48,449 nt of DNA, taken from CBIFWW01 sp966186435. Its GTDB lineage: Bacteria > Pseudomonadota > Gammaproteobacteria > Enterobacterales > Enterobacteriaceae. Location of the stretch: contig CBIFWW010000008.1 in the NCBI GenBank assembly GCA_966186435.1, positions 1-48,449 on the forward strand, in the 5' to 3' direction. Each line of letters starts with the position of its first letter. Position 1 is the stretch's first letter. The notes under the pieces are model-generated. The model was not told the DNA's origin. It worked only from the letters and a program-made list of their open reading frames with translations, and did not search any database. Below are positions 7,441-15,353 of the stretch, piece after piece. The position numbers were made by a program, and so were the translations under genes.

Positions 7441-8970
7441 ATGCATCGCCGTGAATTTCTTAAACTTTCCGCTGCCGTGGGGGCCTGGAGCGCATTGCCA
7501 ATGTGGAGTCAGTCTGCTTTCGCGGCGACACGCCCGCAATTACCTATCCCCACGTTGATTACGCCCGATGCCACCCGGCGCATTCAGCTAACGGTTCAGG
7601 CCGGTAAAACCGCCTTTGGTGGCCTTGACGCGGTGACCTGGGGATATGACGGGAATATCCTCGGCCCGGCCTTAAAACTGCGCCAAGGGCAGAATGTGAC
7701 GGTGGATGTGCGTAACAACCTGGCGGAGTCCACCACCGTGCACTGGCACGGTCTGGCCATCCCCGGCGCGGTTGACGGTGGCCCACAGGCAGAAATTGCG
7801 CCTGGTGCTACCCGCACGGTGAACTTTACCCCGGACCAACCGGCCTCTACCTGTTGGTTCCACCCCCATCAGCACGGTAAAACCGGCCGCCAGGTAGCCA
7901 TGGGGTTGGCGGGGCTGGTGCTGCTGGAAGATATCGAGTCCATGCAACTTATGCTGCCCAAGCAGTGGGGGATAGATGACATTCCGCTAATCATTCAGGA
8001 CAAGCGTTTTAACCACGCCGGGCAGATTGATTACCAGCTGGATGTGATGACCGCCGCTGTGGGCTGGTTTGGCGACACGCTGCTGTGTAACGGGGTGAAT
8101 TACCCCCAACATGCTAATCCTAAGGGCTGGCTCCGCCTGCGCCTGCTTAACGGCTGTAATGCCCGCTCCCTCAATATTGCCGCCAGCGATAACCGCCCTC
8201 TATATGTTGTGGGGAGTGACGGCGGCCTGTTGGCTGAGCCGGTTAAGGTGACGGAACTGCCGATGCTAATGGGCGAACGCTTTGAAGTGCTGGTGGATAC
8301 CCGGGACGGCAAGGCCTTCGATATCGTCACTCTGCCGGTGAAACAAATCGGAATGGCGATTGCGCCTTTTGATAAACCCCAGCCGGTGGTACATATTCAG
8401 CCGCTGGTGATCCCGGGTTCTGGCTCATTGCCGGATAAGCTGGTGAACGTTCCGGCCCTACCTGTGATCGAAGGGCTGCCAGAACGCTGGCTACAGCTAA
8501 TGATGGACCCGGCCCTTGATGCCCAGGGGATGCAGGCGCTGGCCGCCCGCTATGGTAAAGGGGCGATGGGCCAGCACGGCCAGCACCAGATGATGGCAAT
8601 GGATCACAGCCATGAGCATCTTGACCTTCACAATGCCAATAAAATTAACGGCAAAGCCTTCGATATGAAAACCCCGGCATTTGCTGTGCCGCTGGGTAAA
8701 TACGAACGTTGGACCATTTCCGGTGAGGGCGACATGATGCTGCACCCATTCCATATCCACGGGACCCAGTTCCGCATTTTGTCTGAGAACGGGCAGCCGG
8801 TGGCGCCTCATCGGGCAGGCTGGAAGGATACGGTGCGGGTGGAAGGAGGCCGCAGTGAGGTGCTGGTGAAATTTGACTATGTGGCGACCGCCGAGCACCC
8901 GTTTATGGCCCACTGCCACCTGCTGGAGCATGAAGACACCGGCATGATGCTGGGCTTTACCGTGGCATAA
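7441..8970 (+). CDS. cueO: Multicopper oxidase CueO
   Basis: Periplasmic laccase-like oxidase that converts toxic Cu(I) to Cu(II). The 509-residue product starts with a Tat signal (HRREFLK, then a hydrophobic stretch to SAFAA at about residue 29), consistent with export of a folded copper protein. The four copper-binding motifs are all present in order: HWHG, HPHQHG, HPFHIHG and HCHLLEHEDTGMM; the last supplies the type 1 and type 3 ligands. The Met-rich regulatory insert is short and more His-rich than in E. coli (GQHGQHQMMAMDHSHEHLDL). The gene stands alone behind a CueR-type promoter and converges on gcd through a shared terminator, the same neighbours as in E. coli. Confidence 0.95.
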   Translation: MHRREFLKLSAAVGAWSALPMWSQSAFAATRPQLPIPTLITPDATRRIQLTVQAGKTAFGGLDAVTWGYDGNILGPALKLRQGQNVTVDVRNNLAESTTVHWHGLAIPGAVDGGPQAEIAPGATRTVNFTPDQPASTCWFHPHQHGKTGRQVAMGLAGLVLLEDIESMQLMLPKQWGIDDIPLIIQDKRFNHAGQIDYQLDVMTAAVGWFGDTLLCNGVNYPQHANPKGWLRLRLLNGCNARSLNIAASDNRPLYVVGSDGGLLAEPVKVTELPMLMGERFEVLVDTRDGKAFDIVTLPVKQIGMAIAPFDKPQPVVHIQPLVIPGSGSLPDKLVNVPALPVIEGLPERWLQLMMDPALDAQGMQALAARYGKGAMGQHGQHQMMAMDHSHEHLDLHNANKINGKAFDMKTPAFAVPLGKYERWTISGEGDMMLHPFHIHGTQFRILSENGQPVAPHRAGWKDTVRVEGGRSEVLVKFDYVATAEHPFMAHCHLLEHEDTGMMLGFTVA

Positions 8971-8996
8971 AAAAACGGCCCCGAAAGGGGCCGTTG
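8970..8996. terminator. Convergent terminator between cueO and gcd
   Basis: The stem AACGGCCCC/GGGGCCGTT is closed by a GAAA tetraloop. Read on the minus strand it ends in seven T residues, so it is strongest for gcd; the A-run overlaps the cueO stop codon. Confidence 0.85.
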
Positions 8997-9008
8997 TGCA
9001 AGTGCTAA

Positions 9009-11393
9009 TTAGTTCGCGTCTGGCAAGGCATAGGCGACAATATAGTCCCCCAGTTTGGTGCCGAAGGAGCCGTGGCCTCCGGCGGCGATCACCACATACT
9101 GTTTACCATTGGCTTCATAAGTCATTGGTGTCGCTTGTCCACCGGCCGGCAGGCGGGCTTCCCACAGTTTCTCACCGTTACTCATGTTGTAAGCACGCAG
9201 GTAGTTATCAGCGGTTGCGCCGATAAACAGCACGTTGCCTGCGGTGGAGATTGGCCCACCCAGCATGGGCATACCCATCTTGAACGGCAGCGGTAATGGG
9301 GAGCTGTCGCGGACAGTACCAATACGTTTCTTCCACACCACTTCATTGGTTTTCAAATCCAGGGCGGAGATATAGCCCCAGGCCGGTTGCTTACACGGCA
9401 GGCCGAAAGGTGACAGGAACGGGTTAAGGGTAACGCCGTATGGCACGCCATACTGTGGCTGCACGCCGCTCTCAGTACCGGACCCTTTAGCACCTGGTTC
9501 AGGCTCCATTGGATTACTCGGGCCGCGCGGGATAAGCTTTGAGACAAAGGGCAGGGCTATCGGGTTAGCAATCGCCACTTGGCGGTTCTGATCCACCGAG
9601 ATACCGCCCCATTCAAACATCCCCAGGTTACCCGGGAACACCAGCGTGCCTTTCTCCGACGGCGGGGTGAAGATCCCGCTGTAGTTCATGCTGTGGAACA
9701 TAATGCGGCACACCATCTGGTCATACAGGGTGGCGCCCCACATATCGGCCCCGGTGAGGTCTTTTTTCGGACGGAAAGACAACTCGGAGAATGGTTGGGT
9801 AGGCGACGTGTGGTCGCCTTTGGCTGCGCCCTGTGGCACCGGCATTTCCGGGGCCGGGACAATCAGCTTGCCATCGCGGCGGTCGAGCACAAAGATATTA
9901 CCGGTTTTGGCCGGGGCATAAATGGCTGGCATCACATTGCCGTTTTTATCTTTAATATCCGCCAGGGTTGGCTGAGACGGTATATCCATATCCCACAAAT
10001 CGTGATGCACGGTCTGATAGGACCAGGCCAGTTTCCCGGTGGTGGCGTTCAAAGCCACGATGCTGCTGGCAAAACGTTCTTGCTCAGGCGTACGGTTGCC
10101 GCCCCAGATATCCGGGGTGGTCACGCCCATCGGCAGGTAAACCAGATCCAATTTGGCATCGTAGGCTGCCGGCGCCCAGGAGTTAGGCGAGTTCAGGGAG
10201 TATTGATGCTCGCCTTCCGGGATAGCATTGGGTTCTTTAGCACCCGGGTCGAAAGCCCACAGCAGCTTTCCGGTGTTAACATCAAAACCACGGATCACGC
10301 CTGAGGGTTCGCGGGTAGAGAAGTTATCTTCCACCGCCCCGGCAATCACAATTACCCTATCGGTAATAATGGGTGGGGAGGTGGGTTCGTACATGCCCGG
10401 TGTGGTCACCGGCATATTGGTTTGCAGATTCAGAATGCCTTTGTTGGCAAAGGACTGGCACAGGTTGCCATTTTCGGCATTCAGCGCGATCAGTCGGCCA
10501 TCGTTCACCGACAAAATGATACGGCGCGGGCAGTCAGCCACCACGTCCGGGCTGGCATTGTCGGCCTTAGCTTCATGGTAAGAAACACCACGGCAGGTCA
10601 CGTGCTGGAAGCTAGGGTGGGCGTTCAGCTGCGGATCATAATGCCATTTCTCTTTGCCGGTAGCCGCATCCAGAGCAAACAGTTGCTGGTGAGGGGTACA
10701 CAGGTAAAGCGAGTCACCCACTTTCAATGGGGTCACTTCATCGGTCAGCTCGCCCGGGTCGGTAGAGCGCTTCATATCGCCGGTACGGAATTCCCAAGCT
10801 TTCTGCAATTGATGAACGTTTTTATCGTTAATCTGCGTCAGTGGAGAGAAGCGCTGGCCTTCCTGGGTGCGGCCATAGGCAGGCCAGTCACCGGCGGAAA
10901 TAGCACTGTCGCTAACGGCGGCTGCTTCTGCCGGCGGCAGGGTGCCGTTAATCTCTTGAGGATCGTTAAAGATAGCCCAGCCCAATACCCCAATGGAGAG
11001 TACCAGAACCAGTGATAAGGTTGGTATTCCAAAGCGGGATGGGGTGGTGAATTTGCGCCAGACAAAGGGTAGCAGCAGCCATATGCCGAAGAACACTAGC
11101 ACATCCAGGCGCGGTGTTAACGCCCAGAAGTCATAACCGACTTCATGAACCGCCCAACGCACGGTACCCAACAGGAAAATAGCATATAGGAGTAAAACGG
11201 CGGACTGGCGGCGCCACAGCATCCAGGCTGTGACGAGCATAATGACGCCAGCTATCGGGTAATACCACGAGCCGCCGATAGTGACTAACCATACCCCGCC
11301 AATAAGTAGATATAGCCCGGTAAGTAACGCAAACAGGGCTGAGAGCGTAATAATTACGCTTGATTGTAATGTTTTTGTTTTCACGGTAACCAC
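9009..11393 (-). CDS. gcd: Quinoprotein (PQQ) glucose dehydrogenase
   Basis: Membrane-bound pyrroloquinoline-quinone enzyme that oxidises glucose to gluconolactone on the periplasmic face and feeds electrons to ubiquinone. The product is 794 residues (E. coli about 796). The first ~140 residues hold roughly five membrane helices (for example SVIITLSALFALLTGLYLLI and VLVFFGIWLLLPFVW). A beta-propeller quinoprotein domain follows, starting at WPAYGRTQEGQRFSPLTQIN and ending with the PQQ-enzyme repeat YVVIAAGGHGSFGTKLGDYI. Start: GTG 11393 gives the longest frame, and GTG 11384 is an in-frame alternative; neither has a strong Shine-Dalgarno sequence. A perfect CRP site and a perfect TATAAT lie just upstream. 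No PQQ biosynthesis genes are in the window, so whether the cell makes its own cofactor cannot be judged here. Confidence 0.94.
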   Translation of the reverse strand: MVTVKTKTLQSSVIITLSALFALLTGLYLLIGGVWLVTIGGSWYYPIAGVIMLVTAWMLWRRQSAVLLLYAIFLLGTVRWAVHEVGYDFWALTPRLDVLVFFGIWLLLPFVWRKFTTPSRFGIPTLSLVLVLSIGVLGWAIFNDPQEINGTLPPAEAAAVSDSAISAGDWPAYGRTQEGQRFSPLTQINDKNVHQLQKAWEFRTGDMKRSTDPGELTDEVTPLKVGDSLYLCTPHQQLFALDAATGKEKWHYDPQLNAHPSFQHVTCRGVSYHEAKADNASPDVVADCPRRIILSVNDGRLIALNAENGNLCQSFANKGILNLQTNMPVTTPGMYEPTSPPIITDRVIVIAGAVEDNFSTREPSGVIRGFDVNTGKLLWAFDPGAKEPNAIPEGEHQYSLNSPNSWAPAAYDAKLDLVYLPMGVTTPDIWGGNRTPEQERFASSIVALNATTGKLAWSYQTVHHDLWDMDIPSQPTLADIKDKNGNVMPAIYAPAKTGNIFVLDRRDGKLIVPAPEMPVPQGAAKGDHTSPTQPFSELSFRPKKDLTGADMWGATLYDQMVCRIMFHSMNYSGIFTPPSEKGTLVFPGNLGMFEWGGISVDQNRQVAIANPIALPFVSKLIPRGPSNPMEPEPGAKGSGTESGVQPQYGVPYGVTLNPFLSPFGLPCKQPAWGYISALDLKTNEVVWKKRIGTVRDSSPLPLPFKMGMPMLGGPISTAGNVLFIGATADNYLRAYNMSNGEKLWEARLPAGGQATPMTYEANGKQYVVIAAGGHGSFGTKLGDYIVAYALPDAN

Positions 11394-11417
11394 GCATTAG
11401 AATTTTAATAGCAATTC

Positions 11418-11451
11418 ATTATAGCGTTTAACAATTGTGACAATCATCACA
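11418..11451 (-). promoter_or_regulatory. gcd promoter -10 and a perfect CRP site between gcd and hpt
   Basis: On the minus strand TATAAT occupies 11423-11418, predicting a start near 11411. TGTGA-N6-TCACA occupies 11436-11451, a perfect CRP core palindrome centred about 33 bp upstream of that start, over the -35 region. This geometry suggests repression of gcd by CRP-cAMP, in line with the negative cAMP control I recall for E. coli gcd. The same site lies about 65 bp upstream of the predicted hpt start. Confidence 0.65.
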
Positions 11452-11493
11452 AAACTGGCTTTTAGGGTTAAAAAGGAAAGAACAGGCGTTTGC

Positions 11494-11502
11494 TGGTATA
11501 CT
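11494..11502 (+). promoter_or_regulatory. hpt promoter, extended -10
   Basis: TG at 11494-11495 followed one base later by TATACT (11497-11502) forms an extended -10. The -35 region at 17 bp spacing is poor (AGGAAA). A start near 11509 would leave a leader of about 74 nt. Confidence 0.4.
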
Positions 11503-11582
11503 GCGCACCTCGATTTATGGATGCTGGAAGCTTATTAACCAGCGTTTGAATTTTTAGAAAAGAAATCAAACGGTTAGGGTTT

Positions 11583-12119
11583 ATGAAACATACTGTCGAA
11601 GTAATGATTCCGGAAGCGGAAATCAAAGCGCGGATTGCTGAACTGGGCCAACAAATCAATGAACGTTATCGTGATAGCGGTAGCGATATGGTGCTGGTTG
11701 GTTTGCTGCGCGGCTCCTTTATATTTATGGCGGATTTATGCCGCGCCGTGGAAGTGCCTCATGAAGTCGATTTCATGACTGCCTCCAGCTATGGCAGCGG
11801 TATGTCTACTACACGTGATGTAAAAATCCTGAAAGACCTGGATGAAGATATCCGTGGTAAAGACGTACTGATCGTCGAAGACATTATTGATTCAGGCAAT
11901 ACCCTGTCCAAAGTCCGCGAGATCCTCAGCCTGCGTGAGCCTAAATCTTTAGCCATTTGTACACTGCTGGATAAACCTTCCCGCCGTGAAGTGAACGTGG
12001 ACGTGGAGTTTGTTGGTTTCTCCATTCCCGACGAGTTTGTAGTGGGCTATGGCATTGACTACGCCCAACGTTATCGTCACCTGCCTTATGTTGGCAAAGT
12101 GGTCATGCTGGACAAGTAA
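11583..12119 (+). CDS. hpt: Hypoxanthine phosphoribosyltransferase
   Basis: Cytoplasmic purine salvage enzyme converting hypoxanthine (and, less well, guanine) plus PRPP to the nucleotide. The product is 178 residues, almost identical to E. coli Hpt. The PRPP-binding loop VLIVEDIIDSGNTL is visible, as is the catalytic-loop region SSYGSGMSTTRDVK. ATG 11583 gives MKHTVEVMIPEAEIK; only a modest Shine-Dalgarno-like TTAGGGT lies close upstream. The gene is divergent from gcd with a CRP site between them and converges on can. Confidence 0.96.
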   Translation: MKHTVEVMIPEAEIKARIAELGQQINERYRDSGSDMVLVGLLRGSFIFMADLCRAVEVPHEVDFMTASSYGSGMSTTRDVKILKDLDEDIRGKDVLIVEDIIDSGNTLSKVREILSLREPKSLAICTLLDKPSRREVNVDVEFVGFSIPDEFVVGYGIDYAQRYRHLPYVGKVVMLDK

Positions 12120-12146
12120 TTCCTTAGGGATTAGCTGCTTGACAAC

Positions 12147-12172
12147 AAAAAAGGGGCCGTAATGGCCCCTTT
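12147..12172. terminator. Convergent terminator between hpt and can
   Basis: The stem AAAGGGGCC/GGCCCCTTT has loop GTAAT. On the minus strand it is followed by a run of six T residues, so it serves can best; on the plus strand the T-run is only three. Confidence 0.8.
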
Positions 12173-12189
12173 GACAACCCAGCCGCGCC

Positions 12190-12852
12190 TTATTTGTGGC
12201 TATGATGAGTGATCTGTAGGTTGCAGATCCCGTTGCGGTACTGTTGTTCCAGGCTTTCGCGGCTGGTAGCGGTCACATCCAGATCGCGCAGCAGCCCATC
12301 ATGAATGCCATAAGCCCAGCCGTGAACCGTGACCTTCTGGCCGCGTTTCCAGGCGGATTGCATGATGGTGGAATGGCCCAGGTTATACACCTGCTCCATC
12401 ACGTTCAGCTCGCAAAGGGTGTCCATACGGCGCTCCTGCGGCAGTTCACCCAACAACGAGCTATGTTTGAACCAGATGTCGCGAATGTGCAGTAGCCAGT
12501 TGTTGATAAGCCCCAGTTCAGGGTTTTCAACCGCCGCCTGCACACCGCCGCAGCCGTAGTGGCCGCAAATGATGATGTGTTCAACTTCCAGCACATCCAC
12601 GGCGTATTGCACCACGGAAAGGCAGTTCAGGTCAGTGTGGATAACCAGGTTGGCAACATTACGGTGAACGAACAGTTCCCCTGGCTCAAGGCCAGTCAGA
12701 CGTTCAGCCGGAACGCGGCTATCAGAGCATCCAATCCATAGAAAGCGCGGTTTTTGCGCTTGCGCCAGGCTTTCGAAGAAGCCCGGATCTTCGTCCACCA
12801 GCAGTTTGGACCACATACGGTTATTGCTGATGAGTGTGTCGATATCTTTCAT
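12190..12852 (-). CDS. can: Beta-class carbonic anhydrase
   Basis: Zinc enzyme interconverting CO2 and bicarbonate in the cytoplasm, supplying bicarbonate for carboxylations at ambient CO2. The 220-residue product equals E. coli Can in length and is very similar. Zinc-binding and dyad residues are visible: Cys42 and Asp44 in WIGCSDSR, and the His and Cys in ICGHYGCGG (about 98 and 101). It ends against hpt at a shared terminator and is divergent from yadG, with 178 bp between their starts. Confidence 0.96.
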   Translation of the reverse strand: MKDIDTLISNNRMWSKLLVDEDPGFFESLAQAQKPRFLWIGCSDSRVPAERLTGLEPGELFVHRNVANLVIHTDLNCLSVVQYAVDVLEVEHIIICGHYGCGGVQAAVENPELGLINNWLLHIRDIWFKHSSLLGELPQERRMDTLCELNVMEQVYNLGHSTIMQSAWKRGQKVTVHGWAYGIHDGLLRDLDVTATSRESLEQQYRNGICNLQITHHSHK

Positions 12853-13030
12853 TGGAGGTTAACAACCTGTAACAAGAATAGTGCGTTGGAGTAATATAGG
12901 GCAACTCAACTTTTTTTTAAACTTATAAAACGTAATTATGCTTTTTGGGTCCACTGGATTTCGCAGTAACTCGGCATAATACGCGTTATTTCGCTGCATT
13001 TAGCTATCAATTTAAGGTGACAACGTATCC

Positions 13031-13957
13031 ATGACTATTGCACTGGAACTGGAGAAACTGACCAAAACGTATGCCGGTGGTGTCCAGGCGCTACGCGGGA
13101 TCGATCTGCAAGTGGAAGCGGGCGACTTTTATGCGTTATTGGGGCCAAACGGAGCAGGGAAATCCACCACTATCGGGATCATCAGCTCGCTGGTGAATAA
13201 ATCCTCAGGCACAGTCAGGGTATTTGGATACGATCTCAATAAGGATGTGGTGAATGCCAAGCGCCAGCTTGGGCTGGTGCCACAGGAGTTCAACTTCAAC
13301 CCCTTCGAGACCGTACAGCAAATCGTGGTGAACCAGGCAGGTTACTATGGCGTAGAGCGCCAGGAAGCCATCGCCCGCAGCGAAAAATACCTCACCCAGC
13401 TGGATCTGTGGGAAAAGCGCAATGAACGGGCGCGGATGCTCTCCGGCGGGATGAAGCGCCGCTTGATGATTGCCCGGGCGTTGATGCATGAACCTAAGCT
13501 GTTGATCCTTGATGAGCCAACCGCTGGGGTGGATATTGAACTGCGCCGCTCGATGTGGGGCTTTCTCAAGGATCTGAATGACCAGGGCACCACCATCATT
13601 CTGACTACCCACTATCTGGAAGAGGCTGAAATGCTGTGCCGCAACATTGGCATTATTCAGCGCGGCGAATTGGTGGAAAACACCTCCATGAAAAGCCTGC
13701 TTTCCAAACTGAAATCAGAAACCTTTATTCTGGATTTAGCGCCAAAAAGCCCGCTGCCAAAGCTGGAAGGCTATCAATATCGGCTGGTGGATACCGCCAC
13801 AATGGAAGTAGAAGTGCTGCGCGAGCAGGGGGTGAACAGCGTCTTCGCCCAGTTGAGTGCTCAAGGTATCCAGGTATTGAGTATGCGTAATAAAGCCAAC
13901 CGGCTCGAAGAGCTGTTCGTCACGCTGGTACATGACAAACGAGGGGAATCAGCATGA
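13031..13957 (+). CDS. yadG: ABC transporter ATP-binding protein YadG
   Basis: ATPase of an ABC-2 type exporter whose substrate is unknown. The 308-residue product has the Walker A motif GPNGAGKST (residues 38-46), the signature LSGGMKRR, Walker B LLILDEPTAG, and the switch His in LTTHYLEEAE. The C-terminal ~90 residues beyond the ATPase core (from about ETFILDLAPKSP) resemble the extension of DrrA/NodI-like exporters. The stop overlaps the yadH start by four bases (ATGA, 13954-13957), implying translational coupling and a two-gene operon. Confidence 0.95.
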   Translation: MTIALELEKLTKTYAGGVQALRGIDLQVEAGDFYALLGPNGAGKSTTIGIISSLVNKSSGTVRVFGYDLNKDVVNAKRQLGLVPQEFNFNPFETVQQIVVNQAGYYGVERQEAIARSEKYLTQLDLWEKRNERARMLSGGMKRRLMIARALMHEPKLLILDEPTAGVDIELRRSMWGFLKDLNDQGTTIILTTHYLEEAEMLCRNIGIIQRGELVENTSMKSLLSKLKSETFILDLAPKSPLPKLEGYQYRLVDTATMEVEVLREQGVNSVFAQLSAQGIQVLSMRNKANRLEELFVTLVHDKRGESA

Positions 13958-14724
13958 TGCAGCTGTATTGGGTCGCATTAAAGAGCATCTGGGCTAAAGA
14001 AATCCACCGCTTTATGCGCATCTGGATCCAGACACTGGTGCCGCCAGTGATCACCATGACGCTGTACTTTATTATTTTCGGTAACTTAATTGGCTCGCGC
14101 ATTGGCGATATGCATGGCTTCACCTATATGCAATTTATTGTGCCGGGCCTGATTATGATGGCGGTGATCACCAACGCCTATGCCAACGTGGCTTCCTCAT
14201 TTTTCAGCGCCAAATTCCAGCGCAATATTGAAGAGCTGCTGGTGGCCCCGGTACCAACCCACGTTATTATTGCCGGGTATGTAGGCGGTGGCGTAGCCCG
14301 TGGCCTGTGCGTGGGTATCCTGGTAACGGCCATTTCGCTGTTCTTTGTTCCCTTCCAGGTGCATTCGTGGCTGTTTGTGGCCTTGACGCTGGTGCTGACA
14401 GCGGTGTTGTTCTCGCTGGCGGGTTTGCTGAATGCGGTATTTGCCAAAACCTTTGATGATATCAGCCTGATCCCAACCTTCGTGTTGACCCCGCTAACTT
14501 ATCTGGGCGGCGTGTTTTACTCGCTGACGTTGCTGCCACCATTTTGGCAGGCGTTGTCACACCTCAACCCGATCGTCTACATGATTAGCGGCTTCCGCTT
14601 TGGTTTCCTGGGGATCACCGATGTCCCGCTGTTGATGACTGTGGGGGTGCTGGTGGTGTTTATCGCCGCTTTCTACCTGCTGTGTTATTGGTTGATCCAG
14701 CGTGGCCGCGGGCTGCGTACCTAA
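13954..14724 (+). CDS. yadH: ABC-2 type transporter permease YadH
   Basis: Inner-membrane permease partner of YadG. The 256-residue product has about six hydrophobic spans, including LVPPVITMTLYFIIFGNLIG near the N terminus and LMTVGVLVVFIAAFYLLCYW near the C terminus, with the conserved ABC2 stretch LTPLTYLGGVFYSLTLLPPF. It is coupled to yadG by a four-base overlap and followed by a terminator. The substrate is unknown; family relatives export drugs, polysaccharide or nodulation factors. Confidence 0.95.
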   Translation: MMQLYWVALKSIWAKEIHRFMRIWIQTLVPPVITMTLYFIIFGNLIGSRIGDMHGFTYMQFIVPGLIMMAVITNAYANVASSFFSAKFQRNIEELLVAPVPTHVIIAGYVGGGVARGLCVGILVTAISLFFVPFQVHSWLFVALTLVLTAVLFSLAGLLNAVFAKTFDDISLIPTFVLTPLTYLGGVFYSLTLLPPFWQALSHLNPIVYMISGFRFGFLGITDVPLLMTVGVLVVFIAAFYLLCYWLIQRGRGLRT

Positions 14725-14727
14725 GAT

Positions 14728-14753
14728 TAAGCGGCCTGCGGGCCGCTTTTTTT
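14728..14753 (+). terminator. Rho-independent terminator after yadH
   Basis: The stem AGCGGCC/GGCCGCT with loop TGCG is followed by six further T residues, closing the yadGH operon. Confidence 0.9.
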
Positions 14754-14827
14754 CGGCCGGTTGATGTGTATCACACCCTCCAATTCTCACTCTGGCACAC
14801 TGAGTATTGGTTGCGAGAGGATTGCAT

Positions 14828-15262
14828 ATGTTGGGATGGGTGATCGCCTGCCATGATTATCACGGACAGGAACTAGTGGATAAGCTGGAAAAACAGGCAG
14901 GTCCCCTGGCGCAATGCCGGGTGGTAAATTACTGGCGTGGCCTGAGCGTAAATATGCTAAGCCGGATGATGTGCGATGCACTTCATGAGACAGACACTGG
15001 CAAGGGCGTTATCTTTCTCACCGATGGGCAGGGCACCGCGCCTTACCGTGCGGCGGCGATGTTGAGCCACAAGCACGAGCATTGTGAAGTGATTGCTGGT
15101 ATATCGCTTTCTATCCTCCAACAAATGCTGCCACTGCGCGAATCTTTTTGCAGTAGCGATTTCCGCGAGGCCATCGTCAAAGCCGGGGAATTCAGCGGCG
15201 TCACCAGTCTATGGCACCAGCAGCAGAAAAATCCGCCCTTTGTTTTACTTCATCACGGTTGA
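14828..15262 (+). CDS. yadI: Orphan mannose-family PTS EIIA component YadI
   Basis: Single-domain protein of 144 residues resembling the IIA domain of mannose-class phosphotransferase systems, closest to E. coli YadI. The expected phosphorylated residue is His9 in LGWVIACHDYHG. No IIB, IIC or IID genes are nearby, so it either serves a transporter encoded elsewhere or has a regulatory role. The frame is open seven codons further upstream, but ATG 14828 has GAGAGGA at 14814-14820 as Shine-Dalgarno and yields the family N terminus MLGWVI. The C terminus (SLWHQQQKNPPFVLLHHG) is conserved with E. coli. Confidence 0.9.
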   Translation: MLGWVIACHDYHGQELVDKLEKQAGPLAQCRVVNYWRGLSVNMLSRMMCDALHETDTGKGVIFLTDGQGTAPYRAAAMLSHKHEHCEVIAGISLSILQQMLPLRESFCSSDFREAIVKAGEFSGVTSLWHQQQKNPPFVLLHHG

Positions 15263-15353
15263 AACCCGCGCAGATAACTATAGATAAGGCAGGGGGATTT
15301 GTTACTATGCTGCCACTTTCCTGCTTTTATTAGTCCGGTCATCTGTGTCACTT

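Noticed and set aside
9579..10304. 241-codon plus-strand frame opposite gcd
   Set aside because: It is antisense to a well-conserved enzyme, has no ribosome binding site or promoter, and shows no recognisable domain.
14760..14775. CRP-like site GTTGA-N6-TCACA upstream of yadI
   Set aside because: One half-site is good but the other is poor, and no convincing promoter is placed correctly downstream, so it is too weak to call.
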